This document shows, piece by piece, positions 17,460 to 26,739 of a stretch of 64,000 bases of DNA; position 1 is the first letter of the stretch, and the number at the start of each line of letters is the position of its first letter. The position numbers and the translations under genes are program-made. The notes under the pieces are model-generated. The model saw only the letters and a program-made list of their open reading frames with translations. It was not told the origin of the DNA and made no database searches. The stretch spans positions 392,913 through 456,912 of the forward strand of contig NZ_JADKQA010000002.1 in the NCBI RefSeq assembly GCF_015351765.1, read 5' to 3'. The DNA comes from Clostridium vitabionis (lineage in GTDB: Bacteria > Bacillota > Clostridia > Lachnospirales > Lachnospiraceae).

Positions 17460-19064
17460 ATGGCAGCAAAACACTTCACCGAAGAAGAATTGAATAACCT
17501 CGATAAGCAGGCCATCATCACGCTTGCCTTGTCTATGCAGGATCAGATCCAGCAGCTGACGGACAGCATCAACCGTCTCACTGAGCAGGTCGCGACGTTA
17601 AACCAATATCGTTTCGGGCGGCGCACAGAGAGAAGCTATATCATCCCAGATGGGCAGATGAACCTCTTCGATTTCTTCAACGAAGCAGAAGCTGTCCATC
17701 AAGAGAATCCAGATCCTGGGGAACCTCCGGTTCAGGAAGTTGTGATTCATCGCAGAAAGAAAGCCAAGGGCAAACGGGATACAGATTTAGAGGGGCTTCC
17801 TGTAGAGGTGATTCATCACGAACTCAGTGAGACACAGCTCCGGAGAATCTTCGGGGACAAATGGAAATGCCTCCCCGATGAGGTCTATAAACGGCTGCGT
17901 TATGAGCCTGCCAGGTACATCGTCCAGGAACACCACATCAAAGTGTACGCCGGGACAGACAACCAGACCATTGTCCATGCGGATCGCCCGAAGGAGCTTC
18001 TTCGCAACAGTATCGTCACGCCGTCGCTTGAGGCGGGCATAATGAACGCAAAGTATGTCAATGCTGTCCCTCTCTACCGCCAGGAGCAGGAATTCAAACG
18101 GAATGGCATCAGCATCTCCCGCCAGGTCATGGCGAATTGGACGATCCAATGTTCAGACCGTTACCTATCCCTCATGTATGACTGGCTGCATGAGAAAATC
18201 TATAGTTATCATGTGCTGCAGGCGGATGAAACCCCGGTTGTAGTTACACACGACGGAAGGCATGCGGGCGCGAAAAGCTACATGTGGGTTTACCGCACGG
18301 GGAAGATGTATACGGAAAAGCCGATCATCCTGTATGAATACCAGAAGGAGCGGAAGGCTGATCATCCGCGGGAGTTCTTGAAAGCGTTCAACGGCGTGTT
18401 GGTGACCGACGGATATCAAGTATATCATCAACTTGCGAATGAGCGGCATGATCTGCATATATCCGGGTGCTGGAGCCACGCCAGACGCAGATTTTCTGAA
18501 GCGGTTAAGGCCGCGGGGGATCAGAAGGCGAAAACATCTGTTGCCTCAGTGGCGTTAGAAAAGATCGCAGAGATCTATCTTGCTGATAATGCGCTCGCGG
18601 ACATGACGCCGGAACAACGGCTGAAATCCAGGCAGCTGACAGTGAAGCCTCTTGTTGAGGCCTTCTTTGCGTGGCTGAAAGAGCTTTATCCGCAAATCCC
18701 GGCAAAAACCAAAACCGGAAGCGGTTTCAGCTACTGCCTGAACCAGGAGCGGTACCTGAAATACTTTTTACAGGACGGCGAAGTGCCAATCGATAATAAT
18801 GCCGCGGAGCAGACGATCCGCCCATTCTGTATTGGCAAGAAAAACTGGGTCATGATTGACACAATTGACGGGGCGAAGGCCAGCGCCGTGATTTACAGTC
18901 TAGCTGAAACAGCAAAGGCCAACCATCTGAATCCGTTCCGCTATTTTGAGTTTCTTCTCACCAGGATCCCAGAACACATGGATGATACAAACCTGTCATT
19001 CCTTGAAGATCTGGCGCCGTGGTCTGAGGCTCTCCCGGCGGAATGCAGGAAGCAACTTGATTAA
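17460..19064 (+). CDS. tnpC: IS66 transposase TnpC (DDE)
   Basis: 534 residues and apparently intact. The N-terminal coiled coil (about 20-50) leads to the leucine-zipper/zinc region (RFGRRTERS), then the DDE catalytic domain with VLQADETPV (first Asp), LVTDGYQVYH (second), SGCWSHARRRF, and the C-terminal PIDNNAAEQTIRPF where the catalytic Glu lies. Length is usual for the family. Confidence 0.95.
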   Translation: MAAKHFTEEELNNLDKQAIITLALSMQDQIQQLTDSINRLTEQVATLNQYRFGRRTERSYIIPDGQMNLFDFFNEAEAVHQENPDPGEPPVQEVVIHRRKKAKGKRDTDLEGLPVEVIHHELSETQLRRIFGDKWKCLPDEVYKRLRYEPARYIVQEHHIKVYAGTDNQTIVHADRPKELLRNSIVTPSLEAGIMNAKYVNAVPLYRQEQEFKRNGISISRQVMANWTIQCSDRYLSLMYDWLHEKIYSYHVLQADETPVVVTHDGRHAGAKSYMWVYRTGKMYTEKPIILYEYQKERKADHPREFLKAFNGVLVTDGYQVYHQLANERHDLHISGCWSHARRRFSEAVKAAGDQKAKTSVASVALEKIAEIYLADNALADMTPEQRLKSRQLTVKPLVEAFFAWLKELYPQIPAKTKTGSGFSYCLNQERYLKYFLQDGEVPIDNNAAEQTIRPFCIGKKNWVMIDTIDGAKASAVIYSLAETAKANHLNPFRYFEFLLTRIPEHMDDTNLSFLEDLAPWSEALPAECRKQLD

Positions 19065-19133
19065 TAATGGACAGTCGGGCTGTCAGCAATGGCAGCCCTT
19101 TATCTGCTACGGTATGCATGATTTACCGTTTAT

Positions 19134-19545
19134 AGTCTACGAACTTACAACGGTAATTACGTCTGCATGCTTCCACACAACAGGCAGACAGGAAATAAGA
19201 CTTGCCGGCACCGGTGACTCCATAGACCCCGACGTTCTGCCGATTCTCAGCGAAATGAAATTTCAGGATCTGTTCAACGGTGGCATCATTGTAGATGCGT
19301 CCGTTGCCGGTTTTCAGATTCTCGGCCAAAGCACCTTTATTGATCAGGCTGCTGAGCCGCAGATTTGTTTCAAACCTGTTGTTGAGTGTTTCTATTTCCT
19401 GAGGTTCCAGAACCTCACGGATGAACTGCTAAGTGGTATAGCTGCCGAATTCAGGGCTTTTAGACAGTTCTGCGAAACGCTGGGCGGCTACCGGCAGGGA
19501 TAGTGTATCCAACATCTCATAGATATCAGTAGTCTTATTCTTCAT
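19134..19545 (-). pseudogene. istB: IS21 helper ATPase IstB, N-terminal remnant
   Basis: Reading starts at ATG 19545 (MKNKTTDIYEMLDTL), hits an in-frame TAG at about 19431 after EFGSYTT, and continues QFIREVLEPQEIETLNNRF to a Walker A (GVTGAGKSYF). It then ends where the IS66 element begins. About 60% of a normal IstB is missing. It overlaps the end of the IstA remnant as in an intact IS21. Confidence 0.85.
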
Positions 19546-21140
19546 TGCCAGCCTCCGTTTCCTGACGCTTCAGCAGGTTCTTAAGGGAATACTTGCTGTC
19601 ATCATCTTTGTAGGCGCCGGATACGGCTGTTGCAGCATCTTCGTTGGGGCTACTCTGTGGCATTGTATTTTGCAACGGCTCTTTATGGTAAGTTGAGATA
19701 GTGTTACAGATATAGGAATAGTTGCATCTCCCAGCTAAAACGAGCAACGTTCCAGGGCTTCCGGCGAGTACTTTTCCGCATACCGCAGAATACCAAAGCA
19801 GCTTCGGAATGACTGCACAGGATAAGCGTATTTCTGAATGACTGCATCGATCAAAGCACGGGTGCTGGGTCCGATAGCAGATGCTTTCTGTTGAAAATAA
19901 GGCACCGTCCAATAGCCATAGTCTTTGTATTCGGCAGGCATATCCGAGGGGATGATCACCCAGTCTTTCGGTGTGTAGCTCCGCTTATGCGTCCGGATGA
20001 AGTCACCGTGTTTGTTATAGACATAGATTTCTTTTTCCCCTGCCCGGATCTCGAGTTCCTGTCGCAGATATTTCCGGGGCATGCTATAATGGACCTTGTC
20101 GAAGGTGAAGGAGAAATCTTGTGCTACTTTAACAGTCTTTCGTTCAAGATATTCAAAACGGCTGGGCGGAAGAAGCAGGAGAGTCTCCTTCTCTTCTGTT
20201 GTAAAGAGATCGTACCGGGAATAGGTGAGTCCTTCAAAGGGCTTCCGGTTCTCAGCATCCACCTTTTCCATCAGGACACGGTTTAAATCATCCAGCGAAT
20301 AAAAGACCATATCTTCCATATCCATGAGGATGTGCATGGTAATGATCTTTACGTGGCCTTTCACAACTGGTTTCCAGCGGGGGGGATTTCACTTTGGCAG
20401 GGGTTAAAACCGTATTGTTATGTTCTGCCCATGCCTGGAAATCTTTATTCAGGACAGGGCTGATCCAGTCCTTGTTCCGGGCAACTGCCACTTTGCAATT
20501 ATCCGGGGTGATCGTCAGCGTCACGCCGCCAAAATAGGTCAGAGCATTATTATTGACCCGGATCCAGTTCCGGATATCGCATTCGGTCATTTCTTCAGCG
20601 TAAAAGTAATCACTGTAGGTGAGGGCAGCGATAAAGATCGTGACCTTTGTGGTCTCATCCGGGTTCCGGCGGTTATGCAGATAGAGCTACTTCCCCGCAT
20701 AGTCCAGCTCGAGATTGACACCGGGATAACGTTGGATGTGGAAGGTCAGCTGTTTGGAATCAGCCCATTCGCTGTAACACCTGCAGTACTGGCGATAGCT
20801 CATTGGCTTCTTTCCATCTAGACACCTATGGCATTGTATTTCTGCCACAGATGCTTCCAGGGTCTCTCCTTTGCGGGCCAGAGCCTTGTAGACAGCTTCC
20901 TTGTTAAAATCCCGGTAGAGGAGCTGATCCGCCGATACACCAGGCCTTTTATAAAGCATGTTTCCGATGTATTCATTCGGGACATCTGCCGGTAAAGGGT
21001 ATGAAAGTTCCGGATTCTCTCTGAAACGCTTCAGGAACTCGTTGACAGTTGTTTTGCTGCAGTCGCCGCAGCTTTCGGTGATTTCACGGCAGCTGAGATG
21101 GTTCACAAAGTGAAGCCTAAGTACTTTTTTTGTAATCCAT
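19535..21140 (-). pseudogene. istA: IS21 transposase IstA, multiply broken
   Basis: Recognisable IstA segments lie in changing frames: an N-terminal HTH (LSCREITESCGDCSKTTVNEF), the DDE core start (VNLELDYAGK), ALTYFGGV, and the C-terminal beta domain. Lesions seen are a frameshift in a 7-base A/T run just after ATG 21140, a stop after LELDYAGK at 20687, a frameshift near 20380, and another near 19740; the tail ends at 19535 as TEAGNEE. Repeats TTGTCCGGTTAAT and TTGTCCGCTAATT (21208-21242) are typical multiple end repeats of IS21. Confidence 0.85.
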
Positions 21141-21302
21141 AGTAGGACCTCCAGATATAATATTTCTCCATTTTGAGGAGATGCGCTTATTATATCTGAA
21201 GATCTATTGTCCGGTTAATATGTCATTACTTGTCCGCTAATTAGTGTCTGCTCAATAGCGTAGAATGCAATATTTACTGACAATAACGGCGGATTGCGGT
21301 AT

Positions 21303-21351
21303 AATAAGTGCAAAGATTTTTGCAATTTCTCCTAATTTCTTTGCACTTATT
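21303..21351 (+). repeat. Long perfect stem-loop in the IS1182 leader
   Basis: AATAAGTGCAAAGA (21303-21316) is perfectly complementary to TCTTTGCACTTATT (21338-21351), with a 21-base AT-rich loop, 22 bases before the transposase ATG. Such stems near IS ends often block transcription entering from outside, but this one may also regulate the transposase. Confidence 0.75.
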
Positions 21352-21373
21352 GATATATCCGAGGCAGTCCGCC

Positions 21374-22801
21374 ATGTACAAAAAACCGTCCGAGCACCAG
21401 ATTTCGATTTTTGATTTCAACCAGAGCTGTGGAACACCGCTGGATGAAAACAATGAATGGGTCCGGCTTGCAAATGCCATCGACTGGACAAGCCTGGAAA
21501 AAGTGTACGCTTCTCTCTTTCCCTCACACGAAGGACGGCAGGCCTTTCCTCTGCGTGTTGCTCTCGGTGCTCTGATCATTCAGAAACGTGAGGGGCTTTC
21601 TGACCGCAGGCTGGTTAAGGAAGTCGCCCAAAACCCGTATTACCAGTACTTCATTGGTATGGACCGGTTTTCGGACACCTGCCCGTTCAAGCCGACAGTT
21701 CTCGTGTATTTTCGCCGCAGGCTGGATTCCCGTTTTCTGATGATGGCGAATGAAGAATACCTTGCTGCAGGCGCTGCCACGCCGGAACATGCCGGCGATA
21801 AACCGGAAAAATCCGCCGACGGGGAGAACGTGGGGACTTTCATTCTGGATGCCACCTGTTCTCCGTCCAACATCAAGTATCCTCAGGACTTTGTGCTTCT
21901 CAATGATGCCAGGGAGAAGCTCGAAGAGATGATTGACTATTTCCATCACCAGTATCATCCATGGACGAAGCCCAGAACATACCGGAGGCGCGCAAGAAAA
22001 GAATATCTTGCCATGGCGAAAGCCAAAAAACGCCCGACGAAGAAGCTCCGGAGCCTGATCCGTAAGCAGCTTGGCTGCCTGAATCGCGATCTGCGGTATC
22101 TGGAGGCATACATGACAGAAGGCTATGCCCTGCCACAGAAGTATATTGACTGCTATCTGACCGTCCAGAAGCTGTACGAACAGCAGAAGTACATGTTTGA
22201 TAACAACACTCACAGAGTGGATGACCGGATTGTGAGCATCAGCCAGCCGTATATCCGTCCCATCGTGCGCGGCAAAGCCAAGTCTCCCGTGGAGTTTGGC
22301 GCCAAGTATGATGTCAGCATTGACGAAAAGGGCCACGCCCGCCTGGAGAAGCTCCAGTTTGATCCTTACAATGAGAGCTCTGTCCTGCAGGATGCGGTAG
22401 AACGTTATAAGGAACGCACCGGGCATTATCCGGTACGGGTTCTTGTTGACCAGATCTACAGGACAAGGGCGAACCGTGCTTACTGTAAAGAGCACGGCAT
22501 CCACATCTCCGGCCCGAGACTGGGGCGTCCCGCAGCCGATCATAAGGCTAACCGGGAGGAGTATAAAGACAACACTGACCGGATCGAGGTAGAGCGCTTC
22601 TTCAGCAGGGAGAAGCGTTGTAACGGCGCTGGTCTCATTATGACCAGACTGGCTGAAACAACACTGGCATCTATCGCATTATCAGTCTATGTCACCAACC
22701 TCTTCGCAATTCCTACAGGGAATCTTTTTGTGCTTTATTTTGCGGACTGCGGATACGGGCCGGAAACAGCGCAGTTCATCGAAATGGACGATGCAACGTG
22801 A
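21374..22801 (+). CDS. IS1182-family transposase (DDE)
   Basis: 475 residues from ATG 21374. An N-terminal DUF772 region (RQAFPLRVALGALIIQKREG, KPTVLVYFRRRL) is followed by catalytic residues in TFILDATCSPSNI (Asp), VRVLVDQIYRTRANR (Asp) and DRIEVERFFSREKR (Glu). A hydrophobic ending (LASIALSVYVTNLF) is normal for the family. No lesion seen, so it may be active. Confidence 0.95.
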   Translation: MYKKPSEHQISIFDFNQSCGTPLDENNEWVRLANAIDWTSLEKVYASLFPSHEGRQAFPLRVALGALIIQKREGLSDRRLVKEVAQNPYYQYFIGMDRFSDTCPFKPTVLVYFRRRLDSRFLMMANEEYLAAGAATPEHAGDKPEKSADGENVGTFILDATCSPSNIKYPQDFVLLNDAREKLEEMIDYFHHQYHPWTKPRTYRRRARKEYLAMAKAKKRPTKKLRSLIRKQLGCLNRDLRYLEAYMTEGYALPQKYIDCYLTVQKLYEQQKYMFDNNTHRVDDRIVSISQPYIRPIVRGKAKSPVEFGAKYDVSIDEKGHARLEKLQFDPYNESSVLQDAVERYKERTGHYPVRVLVDQIYRTRANRAYCKEHGIHISGPRLGRPAADHKANREEYKDNTDRIEVERFFSREKRCNGAGLIMTRLAETTLASIALSVYVTNLFAIPTGNLFVLYFADCGYGPETAQFIEMDDAT

Positions 22802-22955
22802 GCAATTCGCCAGAATTCCGGGCTGCACTGTACGGTTGGCAGCCGTCCAGATACCTTTGCAGTTTGCTAAAATTGGACCCAATGTTGAGCAGACACTAAT
22901 TATGTCTCAGACTGTCCGCCGAATATGGCACAGATGTCCGTTTATCCCGACAATC

Positions 22956-24299
22956 TGCAATTATCTCACTACAGAGAATAATGCCGGACAGTACTATCCG
23001 GATTATGCCTATAACCATCCGCTTTTCACGCCGGAGTATAAGATCTACAGCGACTCCACCGTATCGACCTTCATCAGCCAGATCTCAGTGGAGGACAGCG
23101 TTTCTTTCCAGAACGAATGGAACGCGGTCAAGAAAAAGCAGGATAAGATCTATATTTCCTATGATTCTACCAATAAGAACTGCCAGGCCGGTGATATCGA
23201 GATCGTTGAATTCGGACATGCCAAGGAAGACCGGGGGCTTCCGATCTTCAACTATTCCATAGCGTACGATTGCAACAACCGGGAGTCGCTGTTCTACGAG
23301 ACCTATCCGGGCAGTATCGTCGATATCTCTCAGCTTCAGCTGATGCTGAACAAGGCCGTATCGTATGGGTATAAGAATGCCGGTTTTATCCTGGACAGAG
23401 GGTATTTTTCCAGAGAGAACATCCGGTACATGGATCATCTGGGCTATGATTTCGTGATCATGGTCAAGGGGATGAAGTCTTTTGTGAACGATAAGATCCG
23501 GGAAGTCCAGGGAAGCTTTGAGGAGAAACGGCAGTATACGATCCGCCGGTACCAGGTAAATGGTACGACCGTAAAGACAAAGGTCTTCTATTCGGATGAA
23601 AAGGATCGGTATCTGCACATTTATTACAGCTACAGTAAAGCCGCTTCGGAGCGTGAAGACTTGGAATCAAAGATCGACCGGATCGCAGCATACTTGAAAA
23701 AGCAGGAAGGACAGCCGGTCATCATTGATAAGAGTTATGAGAAGTACTTCAGCCTTGAGTATTATCACGAAGGAAAAGATGACCAGTGTTTTGTCTGCGG
23801 GATAGAAAAGGCTTCTGTCATAGAAGAAGAACTGAAGATGTGCGGATACTTCTGTATCATTACTTCAGCTGAAATGTCTGCAAAAGAAGCGCTTGATCTC
23901 TATAAGAGCAGGGACGCCTCGGAAAAGCTGTTCAAAGCGGATAAGAGCTTCCTGGGCAACCGGAGTCTGAGGGTATATACGGGTGAATCTCTTGAAGGAA
24001 AGATGCTGATCGCGTTTGTCGCGCTGATCATCCGGAACCGTATGTACACGAAGCTGAAAGATGAGGAAGAAGAACTTCTGGAAAAGCCGAACTATATGAA
24101 CGTGTCGGCATCCATACGGGAGCTTGAAAAGATAGAGATGATCCGCCAGGCAGACGGCGTGTACCGGCTTGATCATGCAGTCACGGCAACACAGAAAACG
24201 ATACTGAAAGCGTTTGGAATCGACACGAACTATGTAAAAAGGAAAGCCCGGGAGATCAGCGACCAGCTGAACCCGAAGGTGCGGAAGGTCAGGATATAG
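22956..24299 (+). pseudogene. IS1634/IS4-like transposase lacking its N-terminus
   Basis: From TENNAGQYYPDYAYNHPLF onward this matches, at high identity, residues from about 135 of the full-length copy at 37687-39384. Shared motifs include YISYDSTNKNC, FILDRGYFS, VIMVKGMKSF, DASEKLFKADKSFLG and LDHAVTATQKTIL. The first roughly 135 residues are absent; unrelated IS debris precedes 22956. The C-terminal part and the downstream small gene are intact. Confidence 0.85.
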
Positions 24300-24312
24300 G
24301 AGGGAAAGCAAG

Positions 24313-24549
24313 ATGGCACGCGGAAGACGTAAGGTCAACACAGACACACTAGATGCAAAGATCGAACAGCAGAAGGCTGCTCTGGAGAAAGCAAAAGCGA
24401 AATACGAAGCAGAGAAAGAAACGCTGGCAGAGCTGATCAAACTCCGCAATGAGATGCAGAAGGAAGAACTGATGGGAGCTGTTATAAAAAGTGATCGCTC
24501 TTACGCGGAGATCATGGCGTTTATTAAAGGCGCTCCGGAGACAGAATAA
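24313..24549 (+). CDS. Small coiled-coil protein accompanying the IS1634-like transposase
   Basis: 78 residues beginning MARGRRKVNTD. A charged coiled coil (about 15-50) is followed by a C-terminal EELMGAVIKSDRSYAEIMAFIKG. The gene follows the transposase stop by 13 bases with AGGAGGGAAAGC as ribosome-binding site. A homologous 77-residue gene with the same ending (EELMKAIAESSRSYEDILRYIKG, key shared residues EELM-A-SRSY-I-IKG) sits in the same place after the other copy. It is therefore an element-encoded partner; function unknown. Confidence 0.75.
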   Translation: MARGRRKVNTDTLDAKIEQQKAALEKAKAKYEAEKETLAELIKLRNEMQKEELMGAVIKSDRSYAEIMAFIKGAPETE

Positions 24550-24897
24550 AGAAAACAGACAGTAATATGTAAGTGAGACCGCTACTGGCTGTTGATTGGT
24601 TGAGTGTCAAAAAGGCTGGAAGTTAAGAGGGTCGGTTGAAATCCGAAGTTCCAGTTTGAAGGGGTAACTTCTACCATTGCCTGGATTGCAACCGAAAGTT
24701 CCATTTTTTCGCCCCGTGCTACTGTACATCTGATTCTGAAACGGCTATAACTGGGGCATAGAGACGGCCGTTTCTATAAAAATGCGTATCTTTATAAGAG
24801 GTCGAGCCTAAAATCCGAAATTCGGAACTTTTAAGTTCCACCCCTAAATCTGGTGCATGGGATGGTTCTCCGGGCTTGTTGCTCCGACCGATACGTA
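24550..24897. repeat. Gene-free stretch with scattered GGAACTT/AAGTTCC motifs at the IS30 side
   Basis: No gene seen. Variants of GGAAGTT and AAGTTCC recur: CTGGAAGTTAAGAG (24617), CCGAAGTTCCAG (24642), CCGAAAGTTCCAT (24692), CGGAACTTTTAAGTTCC (24824). CTGGAAGTTAAGAG also recurs beyond the other side of the IS30 gene near 26350, and its inverse near 26304, so these are probably element ends or transposase-binding sites. Confidence 0.5.
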
Positions 24898-26199
24898 TTA
24901 GTTCAACAGCTCAGGGCTCAGACTGATTTCGTCAGGTGGAATCAGTTTGAGCCCGAGCTTTTTTAAGATTGCCTCTCCGTACATGAAAGCGAACATCTCA
25001 TAGGGACTCTTATTGCCCAGAGACGCTCTCCTGTATGAATTGATATGGCTCATCATTAGTGTGATCTGCCCCTGAGTATATGGTGTGATATCAACGCCTT
25101 TAGGAATAATGCGGCGTATCATTTCATGATGTACCTCACAGCTCCCCTTCTGATAAGGAGCAGAAGCATTACAGTAAAACATGCGACTGCGACGGTTCCC
25201 TTTGGCGTCGAATTCGATTCTCTTCGGATCGGAAAACTCGCTGCCGTTGTCTGCCAGCAGTACCGGAAACAGTGCAATAAACGTGTCCGGGCCAAGTTCA
25301 GAATAAAAGCGGTTAAAGATGTCAATAACTGACTGCGCATCGTTGTGATTGCGGCGGAAAGCCAGCTGCAGCCCCGTGGACGGGAAGGTGACCGTCAGCA
25401 TCACCGCACCGCCTTTAACGCCCTCTACGGAGTCGAGTTGGGCCACAGGAGTATCAGGGTGTTCCTTCCTGTACTTCTCATAGTCCTGCAGGGTACGCCC
25501 TTCCCTGCATTTGGGATCGACCTTGATCGTATCAGGACGCTTGCGGCGGGGCTTCATCCTCACCTTGCGGGGCATATCGATGTTCCTGGCGGTAAACAGG
25601 CCGGCATCCATGTAGGTGTAGAGAGTCCGCTCTGTGACCATCAGTTCATCCATATGGTTCAGGCATATATGGTGGAGGGACTGGCCTTTACGGATCAGAG
25701 GCGAGATGATGTCATCCAGACGTTTCTTTTCCTCATCCGAGACAGCAAACCCCTGCCTTGTTTCTGACAGAACCTCAGAGTATTCCGCCTGGGCTGCTGC
25801 AGCATCGTAGATGCATTTTTCAAGTGTGCAGTACCGCTTATCAGGGCAGCCGTTGCAGACATACGGAGGTTTGGCGAGCCTGGGACATTTCTCCTTCTCA
25901 TACATGATGCAGCGATCTATGCATCTGCCACAGATAGAGCAGAAGCGGGTACGCGCCCTGCTCTCGGGGCAGATATGACAGACACCGGAAAACTGACAGG
26001 TCTTGCGCCTCACACAGTCGTTGAACGGACGTCCGTAAGCACCGGTCTTCCTGAAAACCATGTGGGAACGAATCTCTTTGGAGATAGTGGAGCAATCCTT
26101 ACCTATCTTCTCACCAATCTCCTTGAACGACTGCCTGTTATTCAGACCAGTCTCGATGTGAGAACGGTCTTCGCTATTCAAATGACTATACTTAGCCAT
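24898..26199 (-). CDS. IS30-family transposase with cysteine-rich insertion
   Basis: 433 residues from ATG 26199 (AGGAGGACCTG upstream). An N-terminal HTH (LNSEDRSHIETGLNNRQSF, GKDCSTISKEIR) is followed by a Cys-rich segment of about 70 residues with some 14 cysteines in C-x2-C patterns (CHICPES, CSICGRC, CNGCPDK). The integrase core follows with ADNGSEF and a Glu near YQKGSCEVHHEMIRRIIPKG. Intact. This Cys-rich type is common in clostridial IS30 elements. Confidence 0.9.
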   Translation of the reverse strand: MAKYSHLNSEDRSHIETGLNNRQSFKEIGEKIGKDCSTISKEIRSHMVFRKTGAYGRPFNDCVRRKTCQFSGVCHICPESRARTRFCSICGRCIDRCIMYEKEKCPRLAKPPYVCNGCPDKRYCTLEKCIYDAAAAQAEYSEVLSETRQGFAVSDEEKKRLDDIISPLIRKGQSLHHICLNHMDELMVTERTLYTYMDAGLFTARNIDMPRKVRMKPRRKRPDTIKVDPKCREGRTLQDYEKYRKEHPDTPVAQLDSVEGVKGGAVMLTVTFPSTGLQLAFRRNHNDAQSVIDIFNRFYSELGPDTFIALFPVLLADNGSEFSDPKRIEFDAKGNRRSRMFYCNASAPYQKGSCEVHHEMIRRIIPKGVDITPYTQGQITLMMSHINSYRRASLGNKSPYEMFAFMYGEAILKKLGLKLIPPDEISLSPELLN

Positions 26200-26398
26200 C
26201 AGGTCCTCCTGTTCTGGTCGGAGCAACAGGTGGTGGACCAACAGTGGCTATTGTAGTCCTTTTTCGGAAGAATTAACCTCCAGTATTTTTTTGGAAGGAT
26301 TAACTTCCAGTTTTAAAATTTGCGAGTGGAACTTCGTTTAGCAATTCACCTGGAAGTTAAGAGAGCACTTTGCGTATAGACTACATGCGCAGTAAACG

Positions 26399-26427
26399 TT
26401 GAATTATCATGTATCTTGTGCTATAAT
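26399..26427 (+). promoter_or_regulatory. Promoter of the reverse-transcriptase leader RNA
   Basis: TTGAAT (26399-26404), a 17-nt spacer, and an extended -10, TGCTATAAT (26419-26427). Predicted start is about 26434, just before the first leader hairpin. Confidence 0.75.
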
Positions 26428-26437
26428 CACTCTTGCC

Positions 26438-26569
26438 TTACAAGATGTTGTAAGGGCTGAGAATTGTTGTCAACAGTTCGCCAGCGAGCTCCGATAAGAG
26501 CGGTTGGGTCAATCTGTCTGAGACGCAGACCAGAGCGGTCAGCACGAAGATGGTGATGATTAGGAACAT
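26438..26569 (-). CDS. 43-residue hydrophobic small protein antisense to the RT leader
   Basis: ATG 26569 is preceded, at 7 bases, by AGGAGGA, and by a TATAAT promoter (26589-26594). The product starts MFLIITIFVLTALVCVSD, one likely transmembrane helix, followed by an amphipathic tail and TAA at 26438. The stop lies inside the 8-bp hairpin at 26436-26455. The same frame stays open back to 26686 (82 codons). It could be a type I-like toxin opposed by the leader RNA, or an ORF used by the reverse-transcription product. No known family recognised. Confidence 0.45.
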   Translation of the reverse strand: MFLIITIFVLTALVCVSDRLTQPLLSELAGELLTTILSPYNIL

Positions 26570-26588
26570 GACAAAGTCCTCCTGCTTG

Positions 26589-26616
26589 ATTATACAGTAA
26601 TTAAGCATTGCTACAA
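26589..26616 (-). promoter_or_regulatory. Promoter of the antisense small ORF
   Basis: On the minus strand TTGTAG (26616-26611), a 16-nt spacer and a perfect TATAAT (26594-26589). The transcript would begin about 16 bases before the ATG at 26569. The -10 box lies inside a 9-bp stem of the leader RNA. Confidence 0.5.
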
Positions 26617-26739
26617 TTGGATAGCTGGTAATCAGACGCAGTATCAGCTGCACCCTTGTTACCACGATTATTTGTATACCCATCGGCTAAGGAATGCTAT
26701 CCTCCATGCCAATGGGTATTGCAATTTAAAGGAGAGAGC

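Larger units (their letters stand above)
16325..19133 (+). mobile_element. IS66-family insertion sequence
   Basis: The element carries the three canonical genes tnpA, tnpB and tnpC. Ends were inferred from an imperfect inverted repeat: TAAACGGTAGACCAT on the left (from 16326) and its counterpart TAAACGGTAAATCAT reading inward from 19133. No matching 8-bp target duplication flanks it. The right end abuts the cut IstB remnant, so a rearrangement may have removed one flank. Confidence 0.75.
21239..22901 (+). mobile_element. IS1182-family insertion sequence
   Basis: Perfect 17-bp terminal inverted repeats: AATTAGTGTCTGCTCAA at 21239-21255 and its reverse complement at 22885-22901. They enclose one transposase gene. 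The element sits between an IS21 end and a 5'-truncated IS1634-type gene. Confidence 0.85.
26434..26739 (+). ncRNA. Structured leader / candidate ncRNA partner of the reverse transcriptase
   Basis: About 300 bases between a strong promoter and the RT gene with at least five clear stems. They are CCTTACAA/TTGTAAGG (26436-26455), GTCTG/CAGAC (26516-26530), GCTTGATTA/TAATTAAGC with one G-U pair (26584-26606), GGTAA/TTACC enclosing GCAG/CTGC (26627-26663), and TACCCAT-C-GGC/GCC-A-ATGGGTA (26677-26718). Retrons and several DRT systems place their template RNA exactly here. The sequence was not matched to any known family. Confidence 0.6.
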
